From assembly GCA_014338405.1 (NCBI GenBank), contig JTDE01000318.1:231456-295455 (forward strand): a stretch of DNA of 64,000 nt, written 5' to 3'. The translations under genes and the position numbers were made by a program. Position 1 is the stretch's first letter, and every line of letters begins with the position of its first letter. The notes below the pieces were generated by a model, which was given only the letters and a program-made list of their open reading frames with translations, was not told the DNA's origin and searched no databases. This document shows positions 36,196-47,640 of the stretch, one piece after another. Source of the DNA: Paragonimus skrjabini miyazakii (lineage: Eukaryota; Platyhelminthes; Trematoda; Plagiorchiida; Troglotrematidae).

Positions 36196-36235
36196 GGGAT
36201 TTTACTAACTGGGTCTCTTTCAAATTATTAGACCT

Positions 36236-38839
36236 ATCAAAGCGCATGTCAATAATTGCATAGTTATTTCCAAACTAGTGAATGGCTCTATTATTTTGTC
36301 AAGGGGCTATGAACGGAGTGAAATGCCGTCAGTGGTATCCGAAACGTCACCCAGTCCATGTTTATACCTCATTTGTGAACATCAGAAAGTTTCCTGAAAC
36401 CAGCGTCTATGTGATAATATTTTATGCGCTAGTTCACGTGCATCCTTTACTAGGATCAATGTGAGTGAAGTATGGTGAAATAACTGCAAACATCTAACTT
36501 ATTGACGCGAATGCACCGAGATACAGAAAACTCGCACGTATTCAAGTTGACTGCATGAGGATGGAAAAATGGTTGGCAATTTGATTTTCAGCGACTGTCC
36601 GTAGTACCAACCAGAATGATTTACAAAGCAGTTTCTAAACATTTGGCCGGAGCAAATGCCCACAACGCTCACGACCTGTAAAAGTAATGGGGTAATACAC
36701 AATCACACTTATGGTGTGTCTTGTAAACCTCCTACCTCAGTGAGCATTCATTGCATCAGGATGAACATACTATCATTCACGTGCATTGCTTTCCAGCCCT
36801 TAATATGTTGAATGAAGACGTAACATTAAAGTATTTTATTCCTAAACTCTTACATCAAACAAAATTAATCAAAAGTCAACTATTCGTGCAAACATTTGCA
36901 TTTGTTTGCATAAAACCTTCACCTTTGTCTGTAGTTAACTGAGGTGCCACATTGATTGTTCATAGATGAACCGATAACTCTGTAGCAGAATACAGAGTAA
37001 CTCAAGTAACAAAGTTTTGTTTATCTGCTATGTTTTTACTAGATCCGGAATCAAACAGGAACGCTTGCTTGAAAGTCATATTATTCTGCTTTGCGTGGAA
37101 TCAAGTTCTAATTCTGTGATCTTTGTGAATAATTGTGATGTTGGTATATTTGGGTGATGGTCCATGAATTCGGCTGCTCATACTGCATGGCAAACGCTTT
37201 ATCACCAAAATAGGAGAAAGCTTTAGTGCTTGGGTGGATGAGCGCACAGACTTATACGATGAAACTTCACACACTGATGATTTTACCTCGTTTGATGTGG
37301 AAACAGTTGCATTATAAATACGAGGCCTGGTGGACAAAATATGTTTAATTCGATTGATTCCATAGAATTTACTTTAGTATTCTAGATAGGTTTTCTCACT
37401 TGTGGAATTTAATCACTTTTACTCACACTGGTAGTTGTAATTCTGGTGGACTGTACGCACTAGGATTTACCACCTACGAAAGGCGTGTATTGACAAGCGG
37501 TTTCATGCGCAACAGAGCACATTCTCAAAAGGCTGGTGACAAACAATAGTGCATTATACTCACGTGATCTGTCTGAAACTGTGTATGATAAACAGCATGA
37601 TTTTCCAAATGTCTAATCCAGTGGAAGTGTTTGGAAATGATAGTTTCAGTGTATAAGATAGTAGGACATGTTCAACGAGCTCAGTTAGACAGATACTTGA
37701 GTGCTTCCATATGAATTATCTTACATATGTTGAAACTGATTAATCATGAATCACGATTAAGAAACATGTGATCTCAGCATGTTTCTTAATCCCACGTGGA
37801 TAAACCCTTAGAAGTGATAAGGATTTCACGATGACTGATTCAATGATTATTTAAATAGAATTTATTCAACGATTCACTTGTCAGGCATCTACTAAAATTT
37901 GGGTACATTTTTCATTTCCAGCGGAACATACATGTTTTTATTTGGTTTCTCTAATTCCTAGGGTTTCAATTTCATGTTATCAACGTATTTGGTGTTCCAC
38001 TTCTACTGGTAGGCTTAGCAATCATTTGAACTCTAAACCTCCGTTATTCACATGTGAAACTAAAGGAGTTCAGCGAACAGTAAACAGTCAAGAAGCTATG
38101 TTACTGTCCTTCAGTGTCTACTCTCAAATGGTTTACCACCGATTAGTTGCCTATTTTTGCTCGTTGGCTAGTGATAACTAAAATTAGGTCCGAGTTTATA
38201 GTTTTCACGTAAACAGCCCAGGTCTTTACTCGCTAGATTCGCGGTTGTAAGAGTACCGCTTATATTAAGTTTTAGTCTCAAAATAAAACAGCGAATAAGT
38301 TGCGGCTAATCCCAAAAAAACTGAACAGCACTTAAATTCTCAGTTAGAGTGTTTTGGATGTCGTAACTAATAAAATCGGGCATAACATACTAAACAGAGT
38401 CGAGGTTAAAACCTCAGTCGTATGATGTGTAGATCCCCCCGGTAGGTGACCTATGTTCGTCAACAACACAGCGTTCCAAACCATGGTAGTTGACACATGT
38501 TCAAGTGATAGGTTAATGTATAAACAGCTCTGGTTTGGAGGTTAATACGCAAAAAAAGACAGACATTTTCAATTCACTCCCTCGAAACGTTCTACTTTAA
38601 CGAATCTACAATCTGCAAGTACAATCAAATTATGAGAGAAATCGGGTGACCCACGTAAAACCGTTTGTCTGCAACTTTGACGCATTCCTTCGAAAATATC
38701 CTCACTTCACGGACAGTTCAGTCAAACATCAATATTCACAGTACTGAACCATAATGGCAGTAATCCCTGAGATAAGCTCCTATTAGTGGCTGTTCGGTTT
38801 TCAGTATACGGACTGAACACTAGCAATACTTATTAAGCA
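36236..38839. other. Non-coding with isolated exon-like signals
   Basis: No gene could be assembled. A fine plus-strand acceptor at 37961 (pyrimidine-rich, AATTCCTAG) precedes a frame with FHVINVFGVPLLLVGLAI, which is hydrophobic and membrane-like, ending at a donor (CTACTG|GTAGGC) or a nearby stop. A minus-strand donor at about 37566 (GATCAC|GTGAGT) follows an open frame containing WIRHLENHAVYHTQF. Both are single unsupported exons. Confidence 0.3.
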
Positions 38840-39310
38840 GCTGAACGATTAACCTTTTTTGTGTATTACTCCAGTCAGCAGTAAGGCTTAGGGATACTAG
38901 AAGTTTTTCGACCGTACTGGATAATACGCCGGCGGTCACGGCCAACCGTTGGAGGATCAGAGTGCTCTTTGTTTGAGGGTACCTTTTCAAACCTCCTTCT
39001 TTCTGATACGGAAGACAGCAGTGCCGCAACTATGAAAATAGTTCTGTTGTATACTCATAGGATCGTGCCTCACTACCTAAGCACTCCTTTGCGGTCAGTA
39101 GTGCGACATACAATCTTATGAGTGTAACTGCTTTTCATCTGACTGCTCCCCTTTGGCCTGTCTGACAAGGTTGTACCTGGAAGGACCGGAGTCTTAGTCA
39201 GCATAGTCAGCCGGATCAAAACAGTACACAAGCCCGACCACTTCGCCAAGGTAGCAGCATAGGTCAGGCTCATGGCTGTTCTGATGATGATGATGATGAT
39301 GATGATGAAG
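38840..39310 (+). mobile_element. LINE 3' end with TGATGA microsatellite tail
   Basis: This GC-richer plus-strand stretch ends abruptly in a run of TGA units (39282-39308). In this genome that tail is the signature of a LINE 3' end (compare 11709-11734 and 26142-26151). The body is not the RTE family of the other copies, so it belongs to another LINE family or subfamily. No reverse transcriptase motif is readable, as expected for a short 5'-truncated copy. The left boundary is approximate. The minus-strand frames at 38820-39273 are shadows. Confidence 0.45.
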
Positions 39311-40540
39311 GCTTAGGGAAGAAAGCTAGAATTTGTGGGTTTCGTCTTCCGGCTCACATTTACGTACCCAAGTGTTATGGGTCTTGTTATTAGTCTACAA
39401 AATGTAAAATTTTCCGGTGTAAATCAGCGAAAAATAGAAATAGAAAATGTGGTGCAAAGCAACCAAGATTCGACAACGTTGTTGGTGCACGATTGTCATT
39501 AGCTACAGCAATGATATATTTAAAAGCGCTACGAATCACCTAGGTGGACGATCGCCTTATCCATAAAGTAGCAATAGCACCTCCCAGCCTTGTATAAAGA
39601 ATCTTTGAAAATCGCCGTAACCATTGACGTCAACATCTTTTTGAAAACAGTGCTGTACGGCCGGTGCACTGTCAATAGACAGGTAGTGTTACCCAGCTGG
39701 CGTGGACGATTTACTTTTGGTAACTCTGTTGCCATTTACAAACTCAGAGATCACCTAGTAACATGCTAATAAACTACGGTGTTGTTCATATCATTAAATT
39801 ATTCGATAAGAGCTGATTAGCACAGGTAATGCTGATCGAATACCAATAATCTCCAGCTGCCTTACTCCCTAATAGATCGAGCTATGTGCTGGCAAGTTAA
39901 GCTAGAAGGTCTAATCTCTTAGTAACCAATCAGAATTAGTTGCAATGGCACAAACGATGCCGATTTTCAACTGTATAGCGTGATTTAGCAAGATTTACCG
40001 TCATTTCTTTCGATAATACTACGAGTCAATAGAACTGTACCGTACCGGTAGGTGAATTGACCGGTAATTACAGCAACACGTTGGTCAATAAGGACAGGCA
40101 GTATATCCTATAAGGATTAGTATAATTAAAATCATAATGGTTTCCAAACTCGTTTGCGTTACTGTCTCATCGCTTGCCGTTCGACCTTTATTACTTCATT
40201 AATACGATCACACAGCTGACAAATAAACATCACTGATGTAACTGATGAGTAGTAGGAGATTTTGGTTTTCACGTAGATTGAACATTACTCACGATTGATC
40301 GTAGCTATCACGTTCCCAGGTGCAAAATCAAATCCCTATTATTCATCAGTAATCGAAATAAGGCTGAACAACTTAATGATTGCTGTTACTTTAATTTGGA
40401 AAGAAGTTACAACCGAGAGATCATCGACTGGAGTTAACGGGCCTGTAACTGTGTCTCCTCTCGATGTGATCGGGCAACATGATCATTACTCACAAGCGAA
40501 AGTGGTTGAGCGTTCACATATGGAAACATGATCGTCCCCA
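39311..40540. other. Non-coding, nothing recognised
   Basis: AT-rich sequence with no supported exon, repeat or RNA gene. Confidence 0.45.
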
Positions 40541-40544
40541 GTGT

Positions 40545-40665
40545 GAGGTCAATGGCGCAGTAGTAAACATGGTTGCCTCGTAAAAACGTGGCCGGAGTTC
40601 TAGTCTTGACTGTGGCAAGGATATGCACTACTGACGAGCTTTAACAAGAGAAAATGTGGCTGACT
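40545..40665 (+). repeat. tRNA-derived short repeat with hammerhead-like core
   Basis: An A-box-like TGGCGCAGTAG (40553-40563) and a degenerate B-box-like GAGTTCTAGTC (40595-40605) have the 42-base offset expected in a tRNA promoter. About 25 bases later come CTGACGA (40631-40637), a stem-loop GCTT-TAAC-AAGA, and GAAA (40650-40653). That is the hammerhead core CUGANGA, helix II, GAAA; position 7 of the core tolerates any base. A pol III promoter followed by a hammerhead is the layout of the schistosome Sm-alpha SINE. Helix II has a G/A closing mismatch and helices I and III were not established, so this copy may be inactive. Confidence 0.45.
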
Positions 40666-41284
40666 GGGATGTCTGTCTGAATGCGACAGTTGTGATTAAT
40701 TATGGGTGATGTACAATCTATACGTTTAATGCAATTCATTTTGAGGCTGCATATATGTTCAGTGGTCGGATCAGTTGTCGAGCTTGGCGCAGCCAAATCA
40801 ATTTGATGTGGTCAAGCATAAGTCACTTAGAAGCGGTTGTGGTCGGTGCTTCGAAGTCTGTCGCAAAGCCAATATATGGTTCATTAACATATGATCATAC
40901 CTCAACATTGCTTGAGTTTTTCATTCTTGATTCTTTCCATGATTGAATAACGGCCGCCCATTACGGTTCACTAGTGTCTTTAGTGTTCCCGAAAAAAATA
41001 CGCGTCCTTTATTTAGTTGAATAAATGACGGCATATGGTTATCGGCTTAAATTGCTACGTGAGTTAACAAGGGTTCGTTTCAGGATTTGCTAGCATGAAA
41101 AAATGTCTGCCAGATATGTCTTACCTCCAACCGAGTCGATAGGATGTAGTAGTTAGTAAAGTCCTTTCCTGATAATTCTTTTGTTTATAGTAAGCTGTAG
41201 CTGTTTCAGTAGCATGTTGACTTTACCAAGCGAATGATTATAACTTGCTAACTATGATAACGATCTCGATCGAATCTTATGTGG
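40666..41284. other. Non-coding, nothing recognised
   Basis: No exon or element was supported; it may include the tail of the short repeat on the left. Confidence 0.4.
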
Positions 41285-41655
41285 ATGTTATCATCATTAA
41301 AGACAGCAATAGGGCAGTGGTACACGCCGATACTTGGTTGTAATACGACCGTGAGTACAAGAACAGGCTTTGGATGGGCTTTGGAAATAATCTCACCACC
41401 AAAATGAAACAACCAATTCTACACTCAATCATTCAACATCAAGATATGTAAATCTTGCAATTAAACAGCAGAGCTATAATTGCCAACAGGGCGTTCTTAG
41501 CAAAATAGTTAGATTGCGGCTTTTACTGTTTCGCGTCATCAGTTGCACTTGCTTCACAGATAATTTGATTGAACAATGATAGTACACGTCAAAGTCACAC
41601 TAGTTACCATTTCACTTAACTTCTTCAGTCACCGGCCGGAATTCAAAGGACGATA
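41285..41655 (-). mobile_element. RTE LINE 3' end, ancient
   Basis: On the minus strand this follows the 3' untranslated region and last codons of the RTE family. The terminal segment resembles ATCATCATTAAAGACAGCAATA with CAGTGGTACACGC. Later come GTTTCGCGTC, TTGCACTTGCTTCACAGA, and the block before TCACCGG, in the same order and spacing as 49738-50100. Many substitutions and indels make it much older than the copies at 24 and 50 kb. The 5' end stops at about 41655. Confidence 0.6.
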
Positions 41656-44171
41656 TTTGATTGTTATTAGTGAGCATTCTGCCACAAACGGCTTGAAATC
41701 AGAAGTAGTGACAAGCAGATTATGAAATTGAAATATTTGGTCCTTTAGTGCTTTTCATTATGAGATACATATTCTCAGTGTATTATACCATGAAGCTTTG
41801 TTTATAAGAAAGTCTGTTGTAACAAAGTCTTCTTATGACGAATCAATTAGCTTTTTTTACACACAGTTGTGTAACTTACAATGAAATGTACATGGTTACC
41901 ATGGTTACCATAAAAAGCCACCAGTGTTTTCCTTCAACCAGGCTTAGCTTGACCAAACGAGATAATACCTGTTCACAAACGGTTACGGATAAATGAACTG
42001 GGCAAACCATGAGCATTGTTAATTGCACTCTTTGCTTATACCAACCACCGGATGACGCGTTCAGTCACATTTAGTTGGTGTGGATAAAGTATGTTTCACT
42101 TGTGAGATATCGCTCCGAAGAGTGAAAAGTCCATTGACAGGAAAGTATGTACGTTGGCCTAACATAGAATGTAAAAGCGTGGTTGTCAAACTCGTTTTCT
42201 TATTATTGGACATGTCTTCCAAAGCATTTCTTAGGAACAACACAAAAATAGAACAAATGGGGTGCACCGAAGGCTCAAATTGTTTAGTATGAAAAACCGC
42301 TAAATAAGCTAGAAATTCAAGTTCTGTAAGGTTTTCATGTAATCACATGAATATTCTAATAACTACATTGTAAAAATGGTTTTTAAACCAACAGTCTTTG
42401 TTACGACGTCGCTAAGTTATACAGAAATTTGGCCCACGTATATCTTCCGTTGGTATCCACTTCTGTCAAAAGGCGAATGATTATCATAACTCAAAGGATG
42501 GATCACCCAAAGAGTAGACTTATCAGTTAATGTTGTCACCGCGTTGCAAAATTACCGGAATCTCCTCTTAGTATGTTTGGTATAATTCACAGAATAGCAG
42601 AACATATCTGATACCAGACTCACCGCAAAAACGGTTTTGAGGTAAAAGCCAAAATTAGAACTGGGTCAAGGGAACAAGGTTTTTTAAAGGCGAGCAACCA
42701 AATTCAACACATTGCTCTCATTATTTGTCAAGTTTACTGTTAGACCTTTACTTCACCAAAAAGTTTTACAAGCTGGTCGGATTACTTCGTGACGGTTGAA
42801 TTATTGTCTTTAGTTAAGTAGGTGGTAGTGAATCGAAAGTTTTCTGTGTTCTAAGTTTGTAAATCAGATTTGAATGAGAAATATTATTCGCCTAGGTTGA
42901 TTCAAGCCAGGAACGACCAAAGTCGTGCATTCTATTGCACCATGATACAGTAGTTCCGTGAAACAGAAGCCTGACGTCTCTGTTTTGCGTACGGTAACAA
43001 ATTATTATGTAACAAACCAGCAGAGTTTGCACATCATTCCTAACTATTTTAAAAGAAGAATGAGTTCTATGCCTCGCTGCATTTTTCATTAAGTGATAAC
43101 TTTATTCCGGACATTGTACATCTCATAAAATTTTTCATACAAGTGTAGACATATCCAAACACATGAGCACAAAGCTTGTTGGAGAAAATCCGTCTCTCTT
43201 GCTAGCCCATACGTTCAATTAACTTCGTTTGAAAACAAAATAACTTACCATATTTCAAACCGAATAAGACAGGCTAAGCAAGTATACCTTTAACTTCTAA
43301 TTACTCAGCGACAAACATCTTCCACTGCGTCCAGTTTGGGTTTTAATTCCAAGAACTGAACTTTGCACGTAAACCTATATTTCTACACCTTGCTAGGACG
43401 GCACATTATGTAACATTCTTCCAAATTTAGGGTTAGTGGAAAACTACAAGTTTTGCGTTTCATATTGTTTAAGCGCACATTCTGGCACTTGGCATAACAT
43501 ACCCAAAACAACAACTTTACTGTGAACTCCAGATCTTTTTGTCGCTGAGTACACTAACACACTATTGATTGGTCCAATAAATATGAACATAGGCCTCTTT
43601 AGGCGAAACCGAGTCAACCAAATACCTTCTTGATCAATGTAGGCGTTTCTGTAATATGCTTCCATCTCAGGTGTCCACCCAATTTTTTTAGCTCTCCCAA
43701 TAAGATGAGTCCATGCTTAACTAGCTTCAAGAAACCACTTGAATTTATTTGCTATTAACGTTTGTACTTAAACTATTGTTCATTAACCATTCACGTGCAG
43801 CGCATACACTACCCTGTAGACTCAGACATATTATTAAAAATGCAAGCACGTTCTTGTTTCATGTTGTGTGGGCTTACTGTCTCGTGGCAGTCACAAGTTT
43901 TGACTCAACTTTATCCATTGTGGAGGTGGTACCCTGCGGTCGATATGCTCAGAGTAAGTAGCCAACGGTACACAATCACGTGATATGCTTGGCAAGTATG
44001 GATTTGCATCAACTGAAAAGTACATGGCCTAAAATACCCTAACCTACGTAATCTGTCCCCACAGTTTTATGGCTTTCAGTTTCCGCTGTAATGGTGATTA
44101 AAATATACGTATCTGTATATATAAAAAACATTTTAGATAGTTGCTTTAAAAACAACCTGACATGGTCTTAC
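41656..44171. other. Long non-coding stretch, nothing recognised
   Basis: No gene or element could be supported. Overlapping 65-73 codon frames on both strands (42061-42292, 42892-43089, 43444-43983) look like chance. Confidence 0.45.
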
Positions 44172-44222
44172 CTGAAAGTCTTTATTTTGAGCTGCGCATC
44201 AGTTAACTGAATCAAAAGATGC
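44172..44222 (-). CDS. Candidate small internal exon
   Basis: On the minus strand, an AG (44224-44223) is followed by 51 bases ending at a consensus donor TTTCAG|GTAAGACC. In the open frame (one base, 16 codons, two bases) it reads HLLIQLTDAQLKIKTF, an amphipathic, protein-like segment. The acceptor has a weak pyrimidine tract. No neighbouring exon was identified and no family is recognised. Confidence 0.28.
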
Positions 44223-46422
44223 CTGTTCTATTAATGTTATTGTGGAATGCACTCAGTCTGTATTATAACTCCTTGTGCTACTATCCACTCTAACCATAGT
44301 GTCTTCCAATCTAAATTTTTCAGAATTGATTTCAAGAGCATCGTCATACGTAAGTATTCTGTTCAGTACTATTGTCTGGGGCATGGTAAAACATGATCAA
44401 TTAAAACTACTGTATTTGCTCATCTGGATGAAAGTGAGCAACATGAGGATACTGATCAAGCCTTCCAAGTGGTTTATCGCGTGCCCGGTAATTCAGTAAA
44501 TGGAACACTCTGTATTGTCGAAGCCATTGAAATCAGGCCGCTTGACTCGGTGTTATGATTTTAAAAAGATTTATTCAGGGGATACCTCTGTTGTGGCCAT
44601 AAATCCGCTGGGTTGATGAATAACCTGTGTTGTTATATAATTGGACCAGTGTGGCGTCGCCAGTCGACTGACCAGTGGCATAGCGTCTCAGCAATACATC
44701 CGATCGGTGTAACTCTGTCGACTACTTATGTAATTGTATCGAACCGGAAATTACTTTGGAAAAACATATGTCCGCTTATATATCCGTATTCCCAGGGGTA
44801 ATTTACAAATTAAACGACGGATTGATAAACCTAAGATGTACTGTCAGTTCATTGTAAATCTTACAAACGCCATTTGCATAAGATAAATCGCGTACAACGT
44901 TTACTCTTATCCGCACACTTGTTCAACTTGAAAAGTACACCTTTTTGATGCTTTAACCACAAAATTATGTGAGTTTTTTTACAGATAATTTTACCAGTTG
45001 GTTGATGTTCCAATAGGATTTACAAATAAATCCCGCTAATTTTCTAGTGAACAGCATAGCCTGCTCTCCATAAAATTTGTAGGTCTCAGCAGTATGTGCT
45101 TTTGAATATTGATTACTTTGAATTCAAATTTCACGTTTATTTAAAAGAAAACGAGATACCTTGGAGAACCGGACATTGTGGTAACCGAGCTCAATGCGGG
45201 TGAAGAGGTAAGACTGCTAGCAGCGTAGCAGAACATAGTACAACTGTCGCATACAGATAGTCTTTTCACCTAGTTCATTTTAAGAGCAGTATTAAATCCG
45301 GTTTCACCTGCTGTAGGAATTCATCAATGATACAAACCTCTGCCCAGACAACTGCTGTTATTCCGATCTACAAGATCGTGAAGCAGTATTGATGTAGGCT
45401 TCACTAATGACCTCCCTTAGGGCACGGTCTTAAATTTTAACCAGAATCGATTTTGAATGTGTTCCGTAAATTATCAGTGATATAATAAACGAGAGAATAA
45501 TTGCAAGCAGGCCGGGCATGTCAAACAGTCATCGAGGTCAAAACGTAGATAAGCTGGTGAAGGCTTGCCATGTGTTGTTATTTACCAGCCGTTCACAGCT
45601 GTCCTTACAGTGCAGTCGTACTACTAAATTATAGCGCATTTTCTCCGAATATCTTTGCTATCTTTTCTATGCGATATTTTATTCTCACTTGTTCAATAAA
45701 ACGAAACAGCTGTGGAAGTTTACATCTGCGATTTGTATCATTCCATACTGAAGTTGTCTTCAACATCTGTTCTGATTTTTAACTGGTTTCGGATAGACTT
45801 ATAATGAGGAAAAAATGTGTGAAACTCAATAAAAAGCAAGCCAGTGAAAATATATCCTATAAGACCCCTTTCATATGCTAGCGGCCTCCTTGCTTTGTAC
45901 GCTCAATTCAGCGTATTTGCGTCTCGTATAAACTGTGTTGTTTGAATAATCTCTGTTGAACAGCAGGTAACTCGGTGATAAATCATTCTACTAGAATCCT
46001 TCCTGAAGTCCCAAACACTGGCTTTAGATCCAAGATTAATATCTAGCTAATTTAGAAACGCATATAGTAATTGTGCAACCAACTATATCGAGCCTGCAAT
46101 CTCTCAACTGCTTACTCGTCACAATCAGCTTCATTGCATAAGTGGTTCATAAATAGATGCTTAATATCCACAAAATCATAAGAATGACAATAATCCCTAG
46201 TTTGAAGATAAAAGGAAGTACTTTACTTTCCTATACCATAATGTCCAAACACAAAAATTCTAGGTGAAAGCACAAGTTAACGATCGAACTAAGAAAATGC
46301 GTTATAAAGTAATCCGTTAAGGTATGAGACAATTGTCTAACCTGCTCATTCATAATCATTATAAGTTAAATTTGTCATAAAATCAAAAACCCGGTTTCAT
46401 TGAAATTGTATTCGTAGAGAAT
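44223..46422. other. Non-coding, nothing certain
   Basis: An excellent plus-strand acceptor (GTTTTTTTACAG, ending 44985) leads only into very short open frames (for example NFTSWLMFQ then stop). Nothing else was supported. Confidence 0.4.
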
Positions 46423-46646
46423 TTATAGTCGGAATTCTCGATGTAAGGCTCTAAAGTCACTCTGATTATCAGTTAGTTCACCAGCATTACTTAATTTCTG
46501 TCCTCCATTATCACTAAACATCTTAGGCAGTTTTCCATTGATGCCGCATACGGTTTGTTTAGAATACAGAGCAATCCTGGTTACTATGGTTGAAGGTGTT
46601 GGATACCAATGAACTTGTACCACATTTATGGTCTTCGCAAGTTTTC
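46423..46646 (-). CDS. Candidate terminal exon, unknown protein
   Basis: A minus-strand open segment runs from an acceptor (TTCTTGGCATCCAATATTCCAG, AG at 46648-46647) to a stop at 46423. It gives about 74 residues such as VHWYPTPSTIVTRIALYSK and ending FRALHREFRL. The composition is protein-like and the pyrimidine-rich tract is reasonable. No polyadenylation signal is obvious just downstream and no family is recognised. It lies inside a 92-codon open frame, so chance is not excluded. Confidence 0.28.
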
Positions 46647-47099
46647 CTGGAATATTGGATGCCAAGAAACGCAAACGAAGCAATTGCGTTGTATGTTGCA
46701 CCAGTCAGCTAGCCATTACCATAATGCCACTTTGAGCAAACACATTAAGACAAACCCAATGACATTATTTCATGTCTCTGGTTTACGGTCACTGATACAG
46801 TGTATATGATCTTCAAGGACATCCAAACAAGTTATACTCAAATAGTGTTACTAAGTATTTTTTTCATTTCGTGTAGATATGTGTGCATTAGCGTGTGGTG
46901 CACATACGTGAAATCTTATATATTGTTGTGCAAAGGCACGGTAGATACGTATGCGATTTGGAGCCACGGCTTAGCCTTCCGATTGCGGCAATTCCAAAAC
47001 TGGGTTTAGTCTCCATACTCACGTTTGTTGGGCCTTTTCACTTTTTAACCACACTTGTACATTAACAATGCCAGTTGACGTTTGAACATCAGCAAGCTC
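46647..47099. other. Non-coding
   Basis: Sequence upstream of the readable part of the PLE at 47.1 kb; it may contain more of its N-terminal region, but no motif could be read. Confidence 0.35.
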
Positions 47100-47640
47100 T
47101 TGAACAACTACGGGACGTGAATTTTCCTCCACTGGAGAGGGGTTCCGGTACAGTTATTGTAGACAGAGCTGGGTCTAAAATGCACTGGATTCTCGCGGAC
47201 GTTTGAAAACGCTACGCAAACAATAAGGCTGACAACAATATTTTGATGCGGGACCAAATTCCAACGAAGTTGCGAGTCCGATTGCTATATAGGTACACCA
47301 CGAAAATTTACTACACACAAATGAAGCCAATCGGGATCCACACACTACACTTAAAAGATGTTCCAAATACATATGTCATGCCACATTAGGATCAATTCTT
47401 TTTATGGAGAACTCAGCGTACTGGTTGATTATAGACATCCTTCATACTATCCGACAGATATTTACCTTCTATTATGTGTATGATTCTTCTCAATTGACAA
47501 AAAGTTTAGAGAACACATTGGTGAGTTTGCGCACGATGTATTCTTTCGATGTTTACTTACATACAAAGGCTACCGCTTGAGAACAAGTCAACTTTTCTGT
47601 GATTTTATTTCACATGCATCCTTGTTATTCACCTCAGAGA
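47100..47640 (+). mobile_element. Penelope-like element, N-terminal RT fragment
   Basis: The plus-strand frame contains GTVIVDRAGSKMHWILADV (from about 47147), matching the PLE block that precedes the palm (DKGxATVIMDxxxYxxKM). An in-frame stop follows, then MRDQIPTKLRVRLL and MKPIGI. After a frameshift comes ENSAYWLIIDILHTIRQ (from about 47404), the usual block before palm motif A, then MYSFDV at 47536-47553, which keeps the motif A aspartate. Homology decays after about 47600; no YVDD or GIY-YIG part follows. This N-terminal half does not overlap the segments kept at 33.1-35.1 kb, so the family cannot be compared directly. Dead element. Confidence 0.65.

Noticed and set aside
41535..41548. 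Minus-strand CTGATGACGCGAAA as a hammerhead core
   Set aside because: Only three bases separate the two core parts, too few for helix II, and the sequence aligns with an RTE 3' region.
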